Below the pieces are notes generated by a model. That model saw only the letters and a program-made list of their open reading frames with translations, was not told where the DNA came from and made no database searches. A stretch of 63,797 bases of DNA from Thiodiazotropha sp050305635 (GTDB lineage Bacteria; Pseudomonadota; Gammaproteobacteria; Chromatiales; Chromatiaceae). Shown in pieces: positions 35,946 to 45,102 of the stretch; within the stretch, counting starts at the first letter, position 1; each line of letters starts with the position of its first letter. Position numbers and translations under genes: made by a program. Location: positions 1 through 63,797 of the forward strand of contig JBNLFS010000007.1 of assembly GCA_050305635.1 (NCBI GenBank), written 5' to 3'.

Positions 35946-37148
35946 TCAGCCAGAACGCGTTCTTTGCGTATACAACACACTGAACGCCAACAATCCGGAA
36001 AGCAGAAGAATACCCCAAAGATTCAGACTGGGCACCGGAACCGCAGCGGCCACCACCGGTGCGGCCGGCGCGATGAACCGTCCAAAAGCCACCGCACTGG
36101 GTATTCCGGGCACGGTCGACACAACCAAACCGGTTGTCGTATCGACCCCGATCAAATCCGCGGATATCGCACTTGCGACATAGAAGAACGCGCCATCGGT
36201 CGTCACATCGATACCGTAGGGACCGTCGCCCACCGCAATCGTATCCACCGTCAGCTGGGTGGTGGTATCGATCACCAGAACCTGATCCATTCCCGGAAAG
36301 CCCACATAGGCGTATGTGTCGACGGGATTCATCGCGACGGCCCAGGGTGAACCGGGCATGGGGAGCGTACTCACCACCGTATTGGTGGCGGTATCAATCA
36401 CGGAAACAGAGTTACTGACACTGTTGGTCACGTAAACCTGCGCGCCTGTCGCATTGACGGCGACACCAACAGGGGTCAGTCCGACGTTGACCGTGGCTGT
36501 TACGGTATTGGTTGCCGTATCGATCACGGAGACCGAATTGCCGTTTCGATTGGCGACATAAACCCGGGTGCCCGCCGGATTCACCGCCACGCCAAAGGGG
36601 GTCGACCCGACAGCCACCGTATCCACCACCGTGCGAGTCGCCGTATCGATGATCGAAACCGAATCCGCGCCTACATTGGCGACATACACAAAGGTTCCGG
36701 CTGAATTGACGGCCACGCCAAAGGGTGAAGGCCCGACGGCAATCGTATCGACAACGCTGAAGGTCGCATTATCGATCACCGACACGTTGTTTGTCGCTTG
36801 ATTGGTGATATAGACGAATTCCCCATTGGAATCCGCTGCGACACCAACGGGACTGCTACCAACCACCACAGTACTGACAACCGCATGGGTGGCGATATCA
36901 ACGATCGTTACCGTATTGCTACCGCCTCCCCCTACGTAATTGGATATATACGCAAAGGGCGCCGCGAACGCGGCACGGCTGATAAGAAGAGACATCACAC
37001 CAAACAACAGCCATCGCCAGAGGGCCTGAAGTTGTCGGAGGATTGGTTGAATCGAACTTCCCTGAGAATCACTCCCGTGCCGACCCTTGACAACGGACCG
37101 GACAACACCAAGATTAATCATGCTAAACCCAATTACCACATTAAGCAT
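35946..37148 (-). CDS. YVTN beta-propeller surface protein with IPTL-CTERM-like tail
   Basis: 400 residues. A hydrophobic signal (LFGVMSLLISRAAFAAPFAY, ~50-75) precedes about seven YVTN-type blades of ~42 residues, with repeats like VSVIDTATNTVVSTL and PFGVAVNPAGTRVYVAN. The C-terminus has VPSLNLWG, a hydrophobic helix and QRTRSG, which resembles the IPTL-CTERM sorting signal linked with exosortase XrtH. No exosortase is in the window. The exact start is uncertain (37148 or 37121). It converges on the GGDEF-EAL gene. Confidence 0.8.
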   Translation of the reverse strand: MLNVVIGFSMINLGVVRSVVKGRHGSDSQGSSIQPILRQLQALWRWLLFGVMSLLISRAAFAAPFAYISNYVGGGGSNTVTIVDIATHAVVSTVVVGSSPVGVAADSNGEFVYITNQATNNVSVIDNATFSVVDTIAVGPSPFGVAVNSAGTFVYVANVGADSVSIIDTATRTVVDTVAVGSTPFGVAVNPAGTRVYVANRNGNSVSVIDTATNTVTATVNVGLTPVGVAVNATGAQVYVTNSVSNSVSVIDTATNTVVSTLPMPGSPWAVAMNPVDTYAYVGFPGMDQVLVIDTTTQLTVDTIAVGDGPYGIDVTTDGAFFYVASAISADLIGVDTTTGLVVSTVPGIPSAVAFGRFIAPAAPVVAAAVPVPSLNLWGILLLSGLLAFSVLYTQRTRSG

Positions 37149-37368
37149 AAGAGAATAGCAGCCCAGTCGTCAGGGTCAACCCGAATCACATCAATCTTCC
37201 CTTATCTTCCCTGAATGTTCTTCAGCAACCCGCGAATGCTTTGCTTCTCTTTTCATATTGCTCGTCAAGCCATCTTTATCGCCCATTAGTATTCGCCCTA
37301 TATTTACAGGGCAGCGTCTTTCTCCGAATACTAGCGCGTTTGATTTGGTATGATTTCCCCAAGGACTT

Positions 37369-39135
37369 GTGAACAAGAGACTCAGAATAGGTTTTCCGTG
37401 CGTGATTCCTAAAACATTCATCAAGTGGTTCGATCATCTTCGACTTCAACTCTCCCGCCAGGATGCCCTGCTGATTCTCTCGATTCTGGGTCTGCTCAGC
37501 GGCTTTGCCGCCGGCCTGGTGATCCTGCTGTTCCGCCTGCTTGTGGAGTCGGCTCAATCCCTGTTACTGCCGGGCGGCATTCCCGAGAACTATGAAGCTC
37601 TCGCCTGGATTGTCCGTGGCCTGTTGCCCCTGTTGGGCGGATTGGTGCTGGGACTCCTGTTTCATCGCTTCGCCGAGGAGTTGCGTGTCCTGGGCGTACC
37701 GAGGGTGCTGGAGCGACTCATCTACCACCAGGGACACCTCTCTTTTCGCGGCTTGCTTCTGCAGTTTATCGGTGCGGCCACCGCGATTATCAGCGGTCAT
37801 TCGGTGGGCCGCGAGGGCCCACATGTATTCCTGGGCGCGGCCAGCGGCTCCCTGCTGGGTCAGTATCTCAACCTGCCCAACAACATCATCCGCACCCTGG
37901 TCGGCTGCGGCACCGCGGCAGGTATCTCCGCCTCCTTCGACACCCCTCTGGCATGGGTCATTTTTGCGCTCGAAGTGGTGATGATGGAGTACACACTGAT
38001 CAGCTTTATCCCGATCATGCTCGCGGCGGTCAGCGCCAACAGCCTGTCACTGATCGTATTCAACGGCGAGCGGGTATTCGATATCCCGGTGTTCCAGCTC
38101 GGCTCGTTGCATGAACTGCTGTTCATCCTTTTGCTCGGGCTGGCGGCGGGGGCGGCATCCGCCGCCTATGTCCACCTGATTCAGATTATCGGCAACCGCA
38201 CCCGCCTGATATCGACCCGCTTGCGTTACGCTCTGGCCGGTGTTCTGGGCGGTCTGTTCGGCATTGCGATTCCCCAGGTCATGGGCATCGGCTATGACAC
38301 GGTCAACCAGATCCTCCTGGGAGAGATCGGTATCGCCCTGCTGGCCCTGCTGGTGGTGGCAAAAATCATGGCCACCGCGTGCAGCATCGGATTGGGCATC
38401 CCCGGCGGCACCATCGGGCCCGCGCTGTTCATCGGAGCCGCGCTGGGCGGGGTGATCGCCCCCCTGCCCGGCCTGGTGTTCAACGGCCCGGTCTCGGACC
38501 CCGGAGTCTATGCGCTCATCGGTATGGGCGCCGTGATGGCCGCCGCCCTGCAGGCCCCGCTGGCAGCCCTGACCACCGCCATCGAGCTGACCCATAACCC
38601 GAACATCATCATGCCGCTGATGCTGGCCATCGTGGTGGCGAGTCTGATCAGCCGGGAGCTGTTTGGTAAGTCCTCCATGTTCCATACCCTGCTGCAGACC
38701 AGCGGCCGGCACTATCACACCGACCCGGTCATGCAGTCCTTGCGGCGAATCGGCGCCGCACGCTTCATGAACCGCAGTTTTTCCCAGCTCGAAGCGACAG
38801 TGGACCGGGAGACCGCCCGCCGCGCACTGGACCAGGAGCCGGAATGGCTGATCATCAACGCACCGGAGAACAAGAAGATCCTGATGCCCAGCGTGGAGCT
38901 GTTGCGCAGCCTGGAGCATCGCCCCGATGATGAGCACCTGGATCTGCTGGCGATCCCCGCCACCCGCTACGAACTGGCACCGATCCGCATGCAGGCAACC
39001 CTGCAGGAGGCCCTGGAGCAGCTCGACCGCAATCACATCGATGCGCTCTATATCGAGTGGTTCGACTCAGGGCACTATTGGCGCATCCAGGGCATACTGA
39101 CCCGGGACCTGATCAAATCCGCCTATCGGTTTTGA
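37369..39135 (+). CDS. ClC-family chloride channel/antiporter with degenerate CBS tail
   Basis: 588 residues. ClC core of ~430 residues with the selectivity-filter motif GHSVGREGPHVFLGAASG (gating Glu present) and GLGIPGGTIGPALFIGAALGG. A C-terminal cytosolic part of ~150 residues looks like a weak CBS pair. It moves chloride or similar anions across the inner membrane. The start is a GTG at 37369 or another GTG at about 37402; neither has a strong ribosome site. Confidence 0.88.
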   Translation: MNKRLRIGFPCVIPKTFIKWFDHLRLQLSRQDALLILSILGLLSGFAAGLVILLFRLLVESAQSLLLPGGIPENYEALAWIVRGLLPLLGGLVLGLLFHRFAEELRVLGVPRVLERLIYHQGHLSFRGLLLQFIGAATAIISGHSVGREGPHVFLGAASGSLLGQYLNLPNNIIRTLVGCGTAAGISASFDTPLAWVIFALEVVMMEYTLISFIPIMLAAVSANSLSLIVFNGERVFDIPVFQLGSLHELLFILLLGLAAGAASAAYVHLIQIIGNRTRLISTRLRYALAGVLGGLFGIAIPQVMGIGYDTVNQILLGEIGIALLALLVVAKIMATACSIGLGIPGGTIGPALFIGAALGGVIAPLPGLVFNGPVSDPGVYALIGMGAVMAAALQAPLAALTTAIELTHNPNIIMPLMLAIVVASLISRELFGKSSMFHTLLQTSGRHYHTDPVMQSLRRIGAARFMNRSFSQLEATVDRETARRALDQEPEWLIINAPENKKILMPSVELLRSLEHRPDDEHLDLLAIPATRYELAPIRMQATLQEALEQLDRNHIDALYIEWFDSGHYWRIQGILTRDLIKSAYRF

Positions 39136-39176
39136 AATATGGATCGATAACGGTTCATATGATTTCGAACGATGAA

Positions 39177-39205
39177 TTGAAAACCCTACAAGCCAACATT
39201 ATTAT
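39177..39205 (+). promoter_or_regulatory. Sigma-70-like promoter of the AT-rich island
   Basis: TTGAAA (39177-39182), 17 bases, TATTAT (39200-39205). Transcription would begin near 39212, about 140 bases before the first island gene. Confidence 0.5.
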
Positions 39206-39354
39206 GTATTTTCAATTGGTTAGGATTACACATGGAATATTATCCGGAAAATAATTACCGCATTAGGCATTCACAATACATAGAAATCTCTATCCTCATT
39301 GGCTAGAATCTGTCTCAAATCTAAACATTCAGAACTTATAGAAGGATCTACTTG

Positions 39355-39999
39355 ATGCGTCCAATACCGGACTCTTACAGTATTGTTGTTTTAGGTGCCT
39401 GGAATCCATCAATTTTCTCGCCAGAGTGGGTTGTCAGTAACCTTGCTGATGCTGATCAAAGTGATGTTCAGATTGCATTTCCAATAGATGATCCAACAGC
39501 TCCTCGTAGAATTACGTTTGAAGGAGTCATTTTTTTCCCAGGAAGGCGTCAAATAATTCTCAGTCCGGCTGAACCAAGTATTGACGGTATGAAAAAGTGT
39601 TCATCCGTATTAGTGAAAATCCTAACGTTGCTAACACATACTCCTGTTTCAAGTGCTGGAGTGAACTTTTCGTTCTCAGAAGAAAACCCTACCGAGCAAA
39701 TTCAAAACGCATTATTTCCTTCGGATAACAGTTCGATTTTAAATGACTATACAATACAGGAGACGAAGATTCATCGTATTCTCAAGCGTGACACAGATAA
39801 CCACCTCTTTAATTTCACGCTTACACAGAATGCCACCGATTGTATTTTGTCATTTAACTTCCACTACGAGACTTCGTCAGTAGACGGATACAGAGATCTA
39901 TTTTCTGATAACACTGTCGAAAATCATTTTGATACCGCCATCGAATTTGCACATAAGAACTATGAAATCACCCTTGATACCGATGAACCCGAGGAGTAA
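39355..39999 (+). CDS. Island gene A: 214-residue protein of unknown function
   Basis: No family recognised with confidence. No signal peptide or membrane helix; beta-rich predicted look with short strands such as SIVVLGAWNP, RRITFEGVIFFPG and VSSAGVNFSFSE, and an acidic end LDTDEPEE. The N-terminal GAWNP ... SPEWVVSNL and the middle HTPVSSAGVNF are the best candidate signature motifs. GAAGGAT precedes the ATG at 39355. Codon use is strongly AT-biased, unlike both neighbours. Three bases separate it from gene B. Confidence 0.8.
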   Translation: MRPIPDSYSIVVLGAWNPSIFSPEWVVSNLADADQSDVQIAFPIDDPTAPRRITFEGVIFFPGRRQIILSPAEPSIDGMKKCSSVLVKILTLLTHTPVSSAGVNFSFSEENPTEQIQNALFPSDNSSILNDYTIQETKIHRILKRDTDNHLFNFTLTQNATDCILSFNFHYETSSVDGYRDLFSDNTVENHFDTAIEFAHKNYEITLDTDEPEE

Positions 40000-40002
40000 A
40001 TC

Positions 40003-40251
40003 ATGAGTAAAATAGAAACAAAGTCTTCACCTTATAAATACAGAAACACCAGTGGTTTTGACATTGCTTCAAGCTCTTATCGGGACGGAGGAAGATATGT
40101 AAGCCAAAAGAGTAGTGATAAAACTGCCAGCTTGTCTGTTGAGCATAAATATGTGCCTTCTAAAAGTGCTGAACGGGTATCTACGGCATCATCCCGCACT
40201 CACGATAAACTATCCGAGATAAATGATAAACTCAAAAAGATTGCCAGATAG
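40003..40251 (+). CDS. Island gene B: 82-residue Ser/Lys-rich basic protein
   Basis: Unrecognised. Low-complexity, Ser- and Lys-rich (SSSYRDGGRYVSQKSSDKTA) with a short C-terminal amphipathic helix (HDKLSEINDKLKKIAR). Probably disordered apart from that helix. A good GAGGAG site lies 7 bases before its ATG, so it is likely translated. Sandwiched between A and C in one operon; size and charge would suit an adaptor or antitoxin role, but that is only an inference. Confidence 0.75.
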   Translation: MSKIETKSSPYKYRNTSGFDIASSSYRDGGRYVSQKSSDKTASLSVEHKYVPSKSAERVSTASSRTHDKLSEINDKLKKIAR

Positions 40252-40268
40252 AATAAAAGTGGCTGAGC

Positions 40269-41153
40269 ATGGATGTGCACTTTACGTATGCCGAAAAAGT
40301 CGATTCAACGACTCTTAAACAAGGAGATATCCTAGACAAAACAGAGGCACTCACATCCCTTATAAAAAAAATACACCCTCATTATGCTAACGGCGATTAC
40401 ACTCATTTTCAGATTCTGACACAAAGCTGTGATCTCGTTAGACGTGGGAGCGATAGTAAGTGCGCATCCAGATACTTAACGTTGGCTGCGATCAGAGGCT
40501 TAAGTACAGTAGTTGAACGTATCATTGAACAAGAAGTAGATGATAATAAACAAATTGAAATCGAAAATATTAAGTGGTGCAGCAACAAACACAAGGATCG
40601 CATCTCACAAGTTATTGGCTCACTGTTCAATAACAATGACAAAAACCATTTTTTTCTAAAAGCATTCCCAGAAAATGGATTGCCTGAAGACTCTTGCACA
40701 TTCCTTCATTTATCAATCGCGATCCGGGCATATGAGCATTACGACCTATGCCTAGAAGCCAAGAGAATAGAACTGAGTAGCAATTTTCAATCTAAACTAG
40801 GGTGGCTTGTAGGCAATTTGTACTCAAGAGTTGGTACTGAAGATTTCGTGCCAGCTTGTTTTGACACGCCAGCGAAATTCCGGGACCACATAGAAGAAAC
40901 GCTCAATAAATATGTTGCCTGGGTGGATTCTAGTCAATTTTCAGAATTCAGGCGATGCCACCTAGATGACAGCACTTTAACTGGAGAGCAACTTATCGCA
41001 GCAGCTGAATCAAAAATACAGACCAAGCGTTATTCACAATTGGAAACACTGGTCAATTTAATTGAAAAAGCAGCTCAAATTGAACCGAAACAAAAAGAAA
41101 AATTAAAGAATTTTCTTGACTCTTCAGCTGCAAGACGTTTCTTAAAGATTTAG
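40269..41153 (+). CDS. Island gene C: 294-residue protein with a TQSCDL motif, unknown function
   Basis: Unrecognised soluble protein. Begins with KQGDILDKTEAL, followed by FQILTQSCDLVRRG (Cys54, Asp55), Cys65 and RYLTLAAIRGL; later LGWLVGNLYSRVGTEDF and a C-terminal helical region. The Q-S-C-D-L stretch recalls uncharacterised accessory-genome proteins with a similar motif, but I cannot name a family. Codon use is AT-rich like genes A and B. The stop overlaps a hairpin. Confidence 0.8.
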   Translation: MDVHFTYAEKVDSTTLKQGDILDKTEALTSLIKKIHPHYANGDYTHFQILTQSCDLVRRGSDSKCASRYLTLAAIRGLSTVVERIIEQEVDDNKQIEIENIKWCSNKHKDRISQVIGSLFNNNDKNHFFLKAFPENGLPEDSCTFLHLSIAIRAYEHYDLCLEAKRIELSSNFQSKLGWLVGNLYSRVGTEDFVPACFDTPAKFRDHIEETLNKYVAWVDSSQFSEFRRCHLDDSTLTGEQLIAAAESKIQTKRYSQLETLVNLIEKAAQIEPKQKEKLKNFLDSSAARRFLKI

Positions 41154-41171
41154 TAATCAATGTATTACTAA
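41150..41171 (+). terminator. AT-rich hairpin at the end of the island
   Basis: TTAGTAAT, loop CAATGT, ATTACTAA, overlapping gene C's stop codon. There is no T-run, so termination is uncertain. From 41172 to ~41380 no gene was recognised. Confidence 0.35.
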
Positions 41172-41425
41172 TTAACTCAAGTCTCGAACTTCGAATCGTG
41201 GTTTAAGCCAAAAAGCTCTGACCAAATATAGTGATGCTTACGGGAAAGATTATTCCAAACTTATCCACACCAGCATCGAATGGACACCCTAGACCCAGGT
41301 CCATACGGACTCCGAGTCCTTGGAGCTTTAGCAGTTGCTCTTATCGGAAGTACATCTCACGCAGAGCATAGGGCGAGATAACACTGGAATTTACCGATAC
41401 ATTCCAGTATGTTGCGTTCCAGTAT

Positions 41426-41616
41426 CAGGTGCCCCAAGAGCATTCGCTTGGAGGGGTGAAACGGGAAGCCGGTGCGGATGTGTCTCACAACACACCCAAG
41501 GCCGGCACTGCCCCCGCAACGGTAAACGAGTCGTGACGATCAACCCGCCACTGCGCAACAGCGTGGGAAGGCGATCCGCCACGATAGCCTCGTGAGTCCG
41601 GAGACCGGCCTGACGC
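41426..41616 (+). promoter_or_regulatory. Adenosylcobalamin riboswitch
   Basis: Carries the conserved cobalamin elements in order: AGGTGCC at the start, GGGTGAAACGGGAAGCCGGT, the B12 box GGCACTGCCCCCGCAACGGT (about 41504-41525), and AGTCCGGAGACCGGCCTGA at the end. It should shut off the btuB/cob operon when B12 is plentiful. Upstream, ACTGGAAT/ATTCCAGT (41383-41408) forms an extra stem. A hairpin around 41722-41742 just before the btuB ribosome site may be the expression platform. Confidence 0.93.
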
Positions 41617-41754
41617 TTTGAGTTGGCATTGCGGAGGGCAATGTCCCGCAGGTCGATTCGCTTTCCTTGTGTAATCTTCCCGGTCTGTTTCCTCCGTATT
41701 GCCGTGTTCGTTTTAAGCAAAACATGCGGGTGTGCATGTTTAAGGAAACCGGTA

Positions 41755-43569
41755 ATGCAAAAATCCCTCTATCTGGCCGGCCTCGTGGTTATGGCCCAGG
41801 GTTCCGTACCCCTGCTCGCCGATGAGCTGGAACCCATCTTCGTCACCGCCGCCCGTACGGCGCAAAGCGCGGACGAAACCCTCGCCTCGGTCACCCTGAT
41901 CACCCAGGACGACATCCAGCGCTTGCAGGCCCAATCCCTGCCGGATCTGCTCCGGGGCCTGCCGGGTCTCTCATTTTCAAACAATGGCGGCGCGGGGAAG
42001 GTCACCTCGTTGTATCTGCGCGGCAGCGAGGCGGATCACGTCCTGGTGCTGGTCGATGGCGTGAAGATCGGCTCGGCCACATCCGGCACCGCCGCTTTCC
42101 AGGATATCCCCCTATCCCAGATCGAGCGTATCGAAATCGTACGGGGACCACGTTCAAGTCTCTACGGCTCGGAGGCCATCGGTGGGGTGATCCAGATCTT
42201 CACCGCTCGGGGTGGCGGTCCGCTACGCGGCGACCTCAGTCTGGAGCTGGGCAGCCGTGATACCCGCGGCGGCACTGCCTCGCTCTCCGGCGGCGGCGCT
42301 CAGGGCTGGTATCGCCTGGGTGTGGAGAAACAGCGCACCGATGGCATCGACGCCTGCCGCAATATCACCACGGCGGGTTGCTACAGCGACGAGCACGACA
42401 AGGATGGTTACACAAATGAATCGGCGACCCTGCGCACCGGCTACCGTTTCAACGACCAGTTCGAGGTCGACGCCCATCTCTGGCATACCCATGCGGAGAC
42501 CGATTTTGACGGAAGCTATGTCAACGAGTCGGAATCCTATCAGCAGGTGTTCGGCGGCAGTCTTCGCTACCGTCCCCAGGAGTCATGGCTGCTGACCCTT
42601 GCGGGGGGACGCCACCGGGACAAGGCGGACAACTTCAAGGACGGTCTGTTCATGAGCCGCTTCAATACCGAACGGGACAGCTACTCCCTGCAAAGCGACT
42701 ACGACATCAATGCCGACCATCAGCTCATTTTAGGGCTGGACCATCAGAAGGACAAAGTTGACAGTACCACGGAGTATGAATTCGATTCCCGTGAAGACAC
42801 CGGTATTTTCACCCAATATCGCGGAGTGATCGCGAACCAGGATCTGCAGCTCGCCCTGCGCCGGGACGACCACGACGCCTTCGGTGAACACACCACCGGA
42901 AACCTCGCCTGGGGCTACGACTGGAGCGGTGACTTACGCACCCTGATCTCCTATGGCACCGCCTTCAAGACCCCTACGTTCAACGAACTCTACTATCCGG
43001 GCTTCGGCAATCCGGACCTGGAACCGGAGGAGTCGAAAAGCCTGGAGCTGGGCGTTTCAGGTGATGTCGCCGGCGTGGAGTGGTCGTTCAACCTGTTCCG
43101 TACCTGGGTCGATCAGCTGATCGGTTTCGATGCCAACTACCAACCCGCGAATATTGACCGGGCGCGCATCGACGGTCTTGAATCCCGCTTTTCCACCGAA
43201 CTCCTGGGTTGGCGCCTCGACACGAACCTGACCCTGCTCGATCCCCGCAACCGCTCCACGGGGAGCCGGGAGGATAACCTGCTCCCCCGCCGCGCCCGCC
43301 GCGCCCTGCGGTTCGATCTGGACCGGGATTTCGACCGCTATACCCTGGGCGCCACTCTGAACGCCGAAGGTTCGCGCTATGAGGACCTGGACAACAACAT
43401 CGAACTGGGCGGTTACGGCACCCTGGATCTGCGGGCCAGCTACCGCATCGCATCCACCTGGCAGCTGCAAGGCCGCTGCGAAAACCTGTTCGATAAATCC
43501 TATACCACCGCCGCCTACTACAACCAACCGGGCAGAAGCGTCTATCTGACCCTGCGTTACCAACCCTGA
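41755..43569 (+). CDS. btuB: TonB-dependent vitamin B12 outer-membrane receptor BtuB
   Basis: 604 residues. Signal peptide MQKSLYLAGLVVMAQGSVPLLA, then TonB box EPIFVTAAR, plug domain (SLPDLLRGLPGLSF, YLRGSEADHVLVLVDGVKI, IEIVRGPRSSLYGSEAIGGVI), a 22-strand barrel and the C-terminal aromatic end SVYLTLRYQP. The start at 41755 has AAGGA at good spacing; the frame continues upstream into the riboswitch only by chance. First gene of the B12 operon. Confidence 0.95.
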   Translation: MQKSLYLAGLVVMAQGSVPLLADELEPIFVTAARTAQSADETLASVTLITQDDIQRLQAQSLPDLLRGLPGLSFSNNGGAGKVTSLYLRGSEADHVLVLVDGVKIGSATSGTAAFQDIPLSQIERIEIVRGPRSSLYGSEAIGGVIQIFTARGGGPLRGDLSLELGSRDTRGGTASLSGGGAQGWYRLGVEKQRTDGIDACRNITTAGCYSDEHDKDGYTNESATLRTGYRFNDQFEVDAHLWHTHAETDFDGSYVNESESYQQVFGGSLRYRPQESWLLTLAGGRHRDKADNFKDGLFMSRFNTERDSYSLQSDYDINADHQLILGLDHQKDKVDSTTEYEFDSREDTGIFTQYRGVIANQDLQLALRRDDHDAFGEHTTGNLAWGYDWSGDLRTLISYGTAFKTPTFNELYYPGFGNPDLEPEESKSLELGVSGDVAGVEWSFNLFRTWVDQLIGFDANYQPANIDRARIDGLESRFSTELLGWRLDTNLTLLDPRNRSTGSREDNLLPRRARRALRFDLDRDFDRYTLGATLNAEGSRYEDLDNNIELGGYGTLDLRASYRIASTWQLQGRCENLFDKSYTTAAYYNQPGRSVYLTLRYQP

Positions 43570-43585
43570 CCCAAAGGAGTGACCC

Positions 43586-44173
43586 ATGATGCAAACCCGC
43601 GACCCGCGCCTCAACCTGTCCCTGGCCATCACCCTGGCCCTGCTGATGATACTGACCCGGGGACACCACGACTTCACCCTGGAGCATCTGCCCGACGCCT
43701 CCTGGGCGATCTTCTTTCTCGCCGGCATCAGCCTGCGCTCCACCGGCTATTTCGGGCTGTTTTTTCTGCTCGCGGTCAGCCTGGACTATATCGCCATCAC
43801 CTGGGGCGGCGTCAGCAGTTTCTGCGTCACCGGCGCCTACGCCCTGCTGCTGCCCGCCTATGCCGCGCTCTGGTACGCAGGGCGCAGCGCTAAACCACAA
43901 ACCGCAGCACCCCTGTGGCAAAACCTGACCCGCATGGGCCTCCTCGCCCTGGGGGGAACCCTGACCTGCGAACTGATCTCCAGCGGCGGCTTCTACATTT
44001 TCTCGGGCCGCTTCGTCGATACCAACCTGTCAGAATTCGTCCAGCGACTGGTGAAGTATCTGCCGGGTAATCTTCAGTCCGTCGCCTTGTATCTGATCAT
44101 GGCCGGAGTTGTCTACGGAGTGGTCCGTCTGTTTCGCCGGGGCTCGGATCAGAGTCTGTCCAAGCAGGCCTGA
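43586..44173 (+). CDS. btuM: Solitary ECF S-component for vitamin B12, BtuM
   Basis: 195 residues, about six TM helices. The region LPDASWAIFFLAGISL and GGVSSFCVTGAYALLLPAY closely resembles BtuM of Thiobacillus denitrificans, an S-component that moves cobalamin without a dedicated ECF module. Cys80 falls at the position of the Cys reported to ligate cobalt in that protein. Placed between btuB and the cob genes under the riboswitch; no btuCDF are visible, so it is the likely inner-membrane B12 importer. AAGGAG precedes the start. Confidence 0.88.
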   Translation: MMQTRDPRLNLSLAITLALLMILTRGHHDFTLEHLPDASWAIFFLAGISLRSTGYFGLFFLLAVSLDYIAITWGGVSSFCVTGAYALLLPAYAALWYAGRSAKPQTAAPLWQNLTRMGLLALGGTLTCELISSGGFYIFSGRFVDTNLSEFVQRLVKYLPGNLQSVALYLIMAGVVYGVVRLFRRGSDQSLSKQA

Positions 44174-44178
44174 GTCCC

Positions 44179-45102
44179 GTGCCGACCCTCACCCTGACGG
44201 TGCTTGGCGCGCTGCTGCTCGACTGGATATTCGGCGAGCCCCGGCGCGCCCATCCCCTGGTGGGGTTCGGCCGCCTGGCCCAAGGCGTCGAATCGATCGC
44301 CTATGGCTCAGGCTCCTGCACACCCGCGCAACGCCGGATGCGGGGAGTCCTCGCCTGGCTGATCCTGATTCTGCCCACCACACTGGCGGCGGCGTGGATC
44401 AGCCGACTTCCCGGGATTGGCCCAGCGTTCGACCTGCTGGCCCTGAGCTTCGCCATCGGCCACCGCAGTCTGCATCAGCACGCCCGGGCGGTCAGCGACG
44501 CCCTGGAACGCCAGGATGAACCCACCGCCCGGCGACTCGCGTCCTATATGGTCAGCCGCGACCCGGAAGCCCTGGAGATCCCCAAGGCCACCACGGAATC
44601 GGTCTTGGAGAACGGCAGCGACGCGGTGTTCGGCGCTCTGTTCTGGTTTGTCATCGCCGGGGCCCCGGGTTGCCTGGCCTATCGCTTCGCCAACACTCTG
44701 GACGCCCTGTGGGGCTATCGCAACGAACGCTACCGGGATTTCGGCTGGACCGCCGCGCGTCTCGACGATCTGCTGAACTATCTTCCGGCGCGACTGACCG
44801 CCCTGGGCTACGCGCTGACCGGACACACCCTCCAGGCCTTGCGTTGTTGGCGTACCCAGGCTCCCGCCTGGGACAGCCCCAACGCCGGCCCGGTGATGGC
44901 CGCCGGCGCCGGCGCCCTGAGCATCACCCTGGGCGGTCCCGCCCGCTACCGGGGCGAGTGGCACGCGCGGCCACGGCTCGGCAGCGGCCCCGCCCCCGGT
45001 GCACAGGATATTTCCCGAGCCCTGCGTCTGGTCAGCACCTCACTGGCGCTCTGGCTGTTACTCCCGCTGCTGGCGGATCTGTTCCGCACCCTGCATGCTT
45101 GA
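44179..45102 (+). CDS. cbiB: Adenosylcobinamide-phosphate synthase CbiB/CobD
   Basis: 307-residue membrane enzyme joining adenosylcobyric acid to aminopropanol phosphate. Family features: LLLDWIFGEPRRAHPLVGFGRL at the start, SRDPEALEIPKATTESVLENGSDAVFGALFW, and NAGPVMAAGAGALSITLGGPARYRG near the end. GTG start at 44179. The last 8 bases overlap the next gene. Confidence 0.95.
   Translation: MPTLTLTVLGALLLDWIFGEPRRAHPLVGFGRLAQGVESIAYGSGSCTPAQRRMRGVLAWLILILPTTLAAAWISRLPGIGPAFDLLALSFAIGHRSLHQHARAVSDALERQDEPTARRLASYMVSRDPEALEIPKATTESVLENGSDAVFGALFWFVIAGAPGCLAYRFANTLDALWGYRNERYRDFGWTAARLDDLLNYLPARLTALGYALTGHTLQALRCWRTQAPAWDSPNAGPVMAAGAGALSITLGGPARYRGEWHARPRLGSGPAPGAQDISRALRLVSTSLALWLLLPLLADLFRTLHA

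Noticed and set aside
41190..41292. Possible C-terminal gene remnant ending SKLIHTSIEWTP after the island
   Set aside because: No start codon, only ~30 residues, no recognisable family; could be chance.
41623..41754. N-terminal extension of btuB
   Set aside because: It would start at the riboswitch end; 41755 has a ribosome site and a proper signal peptide.
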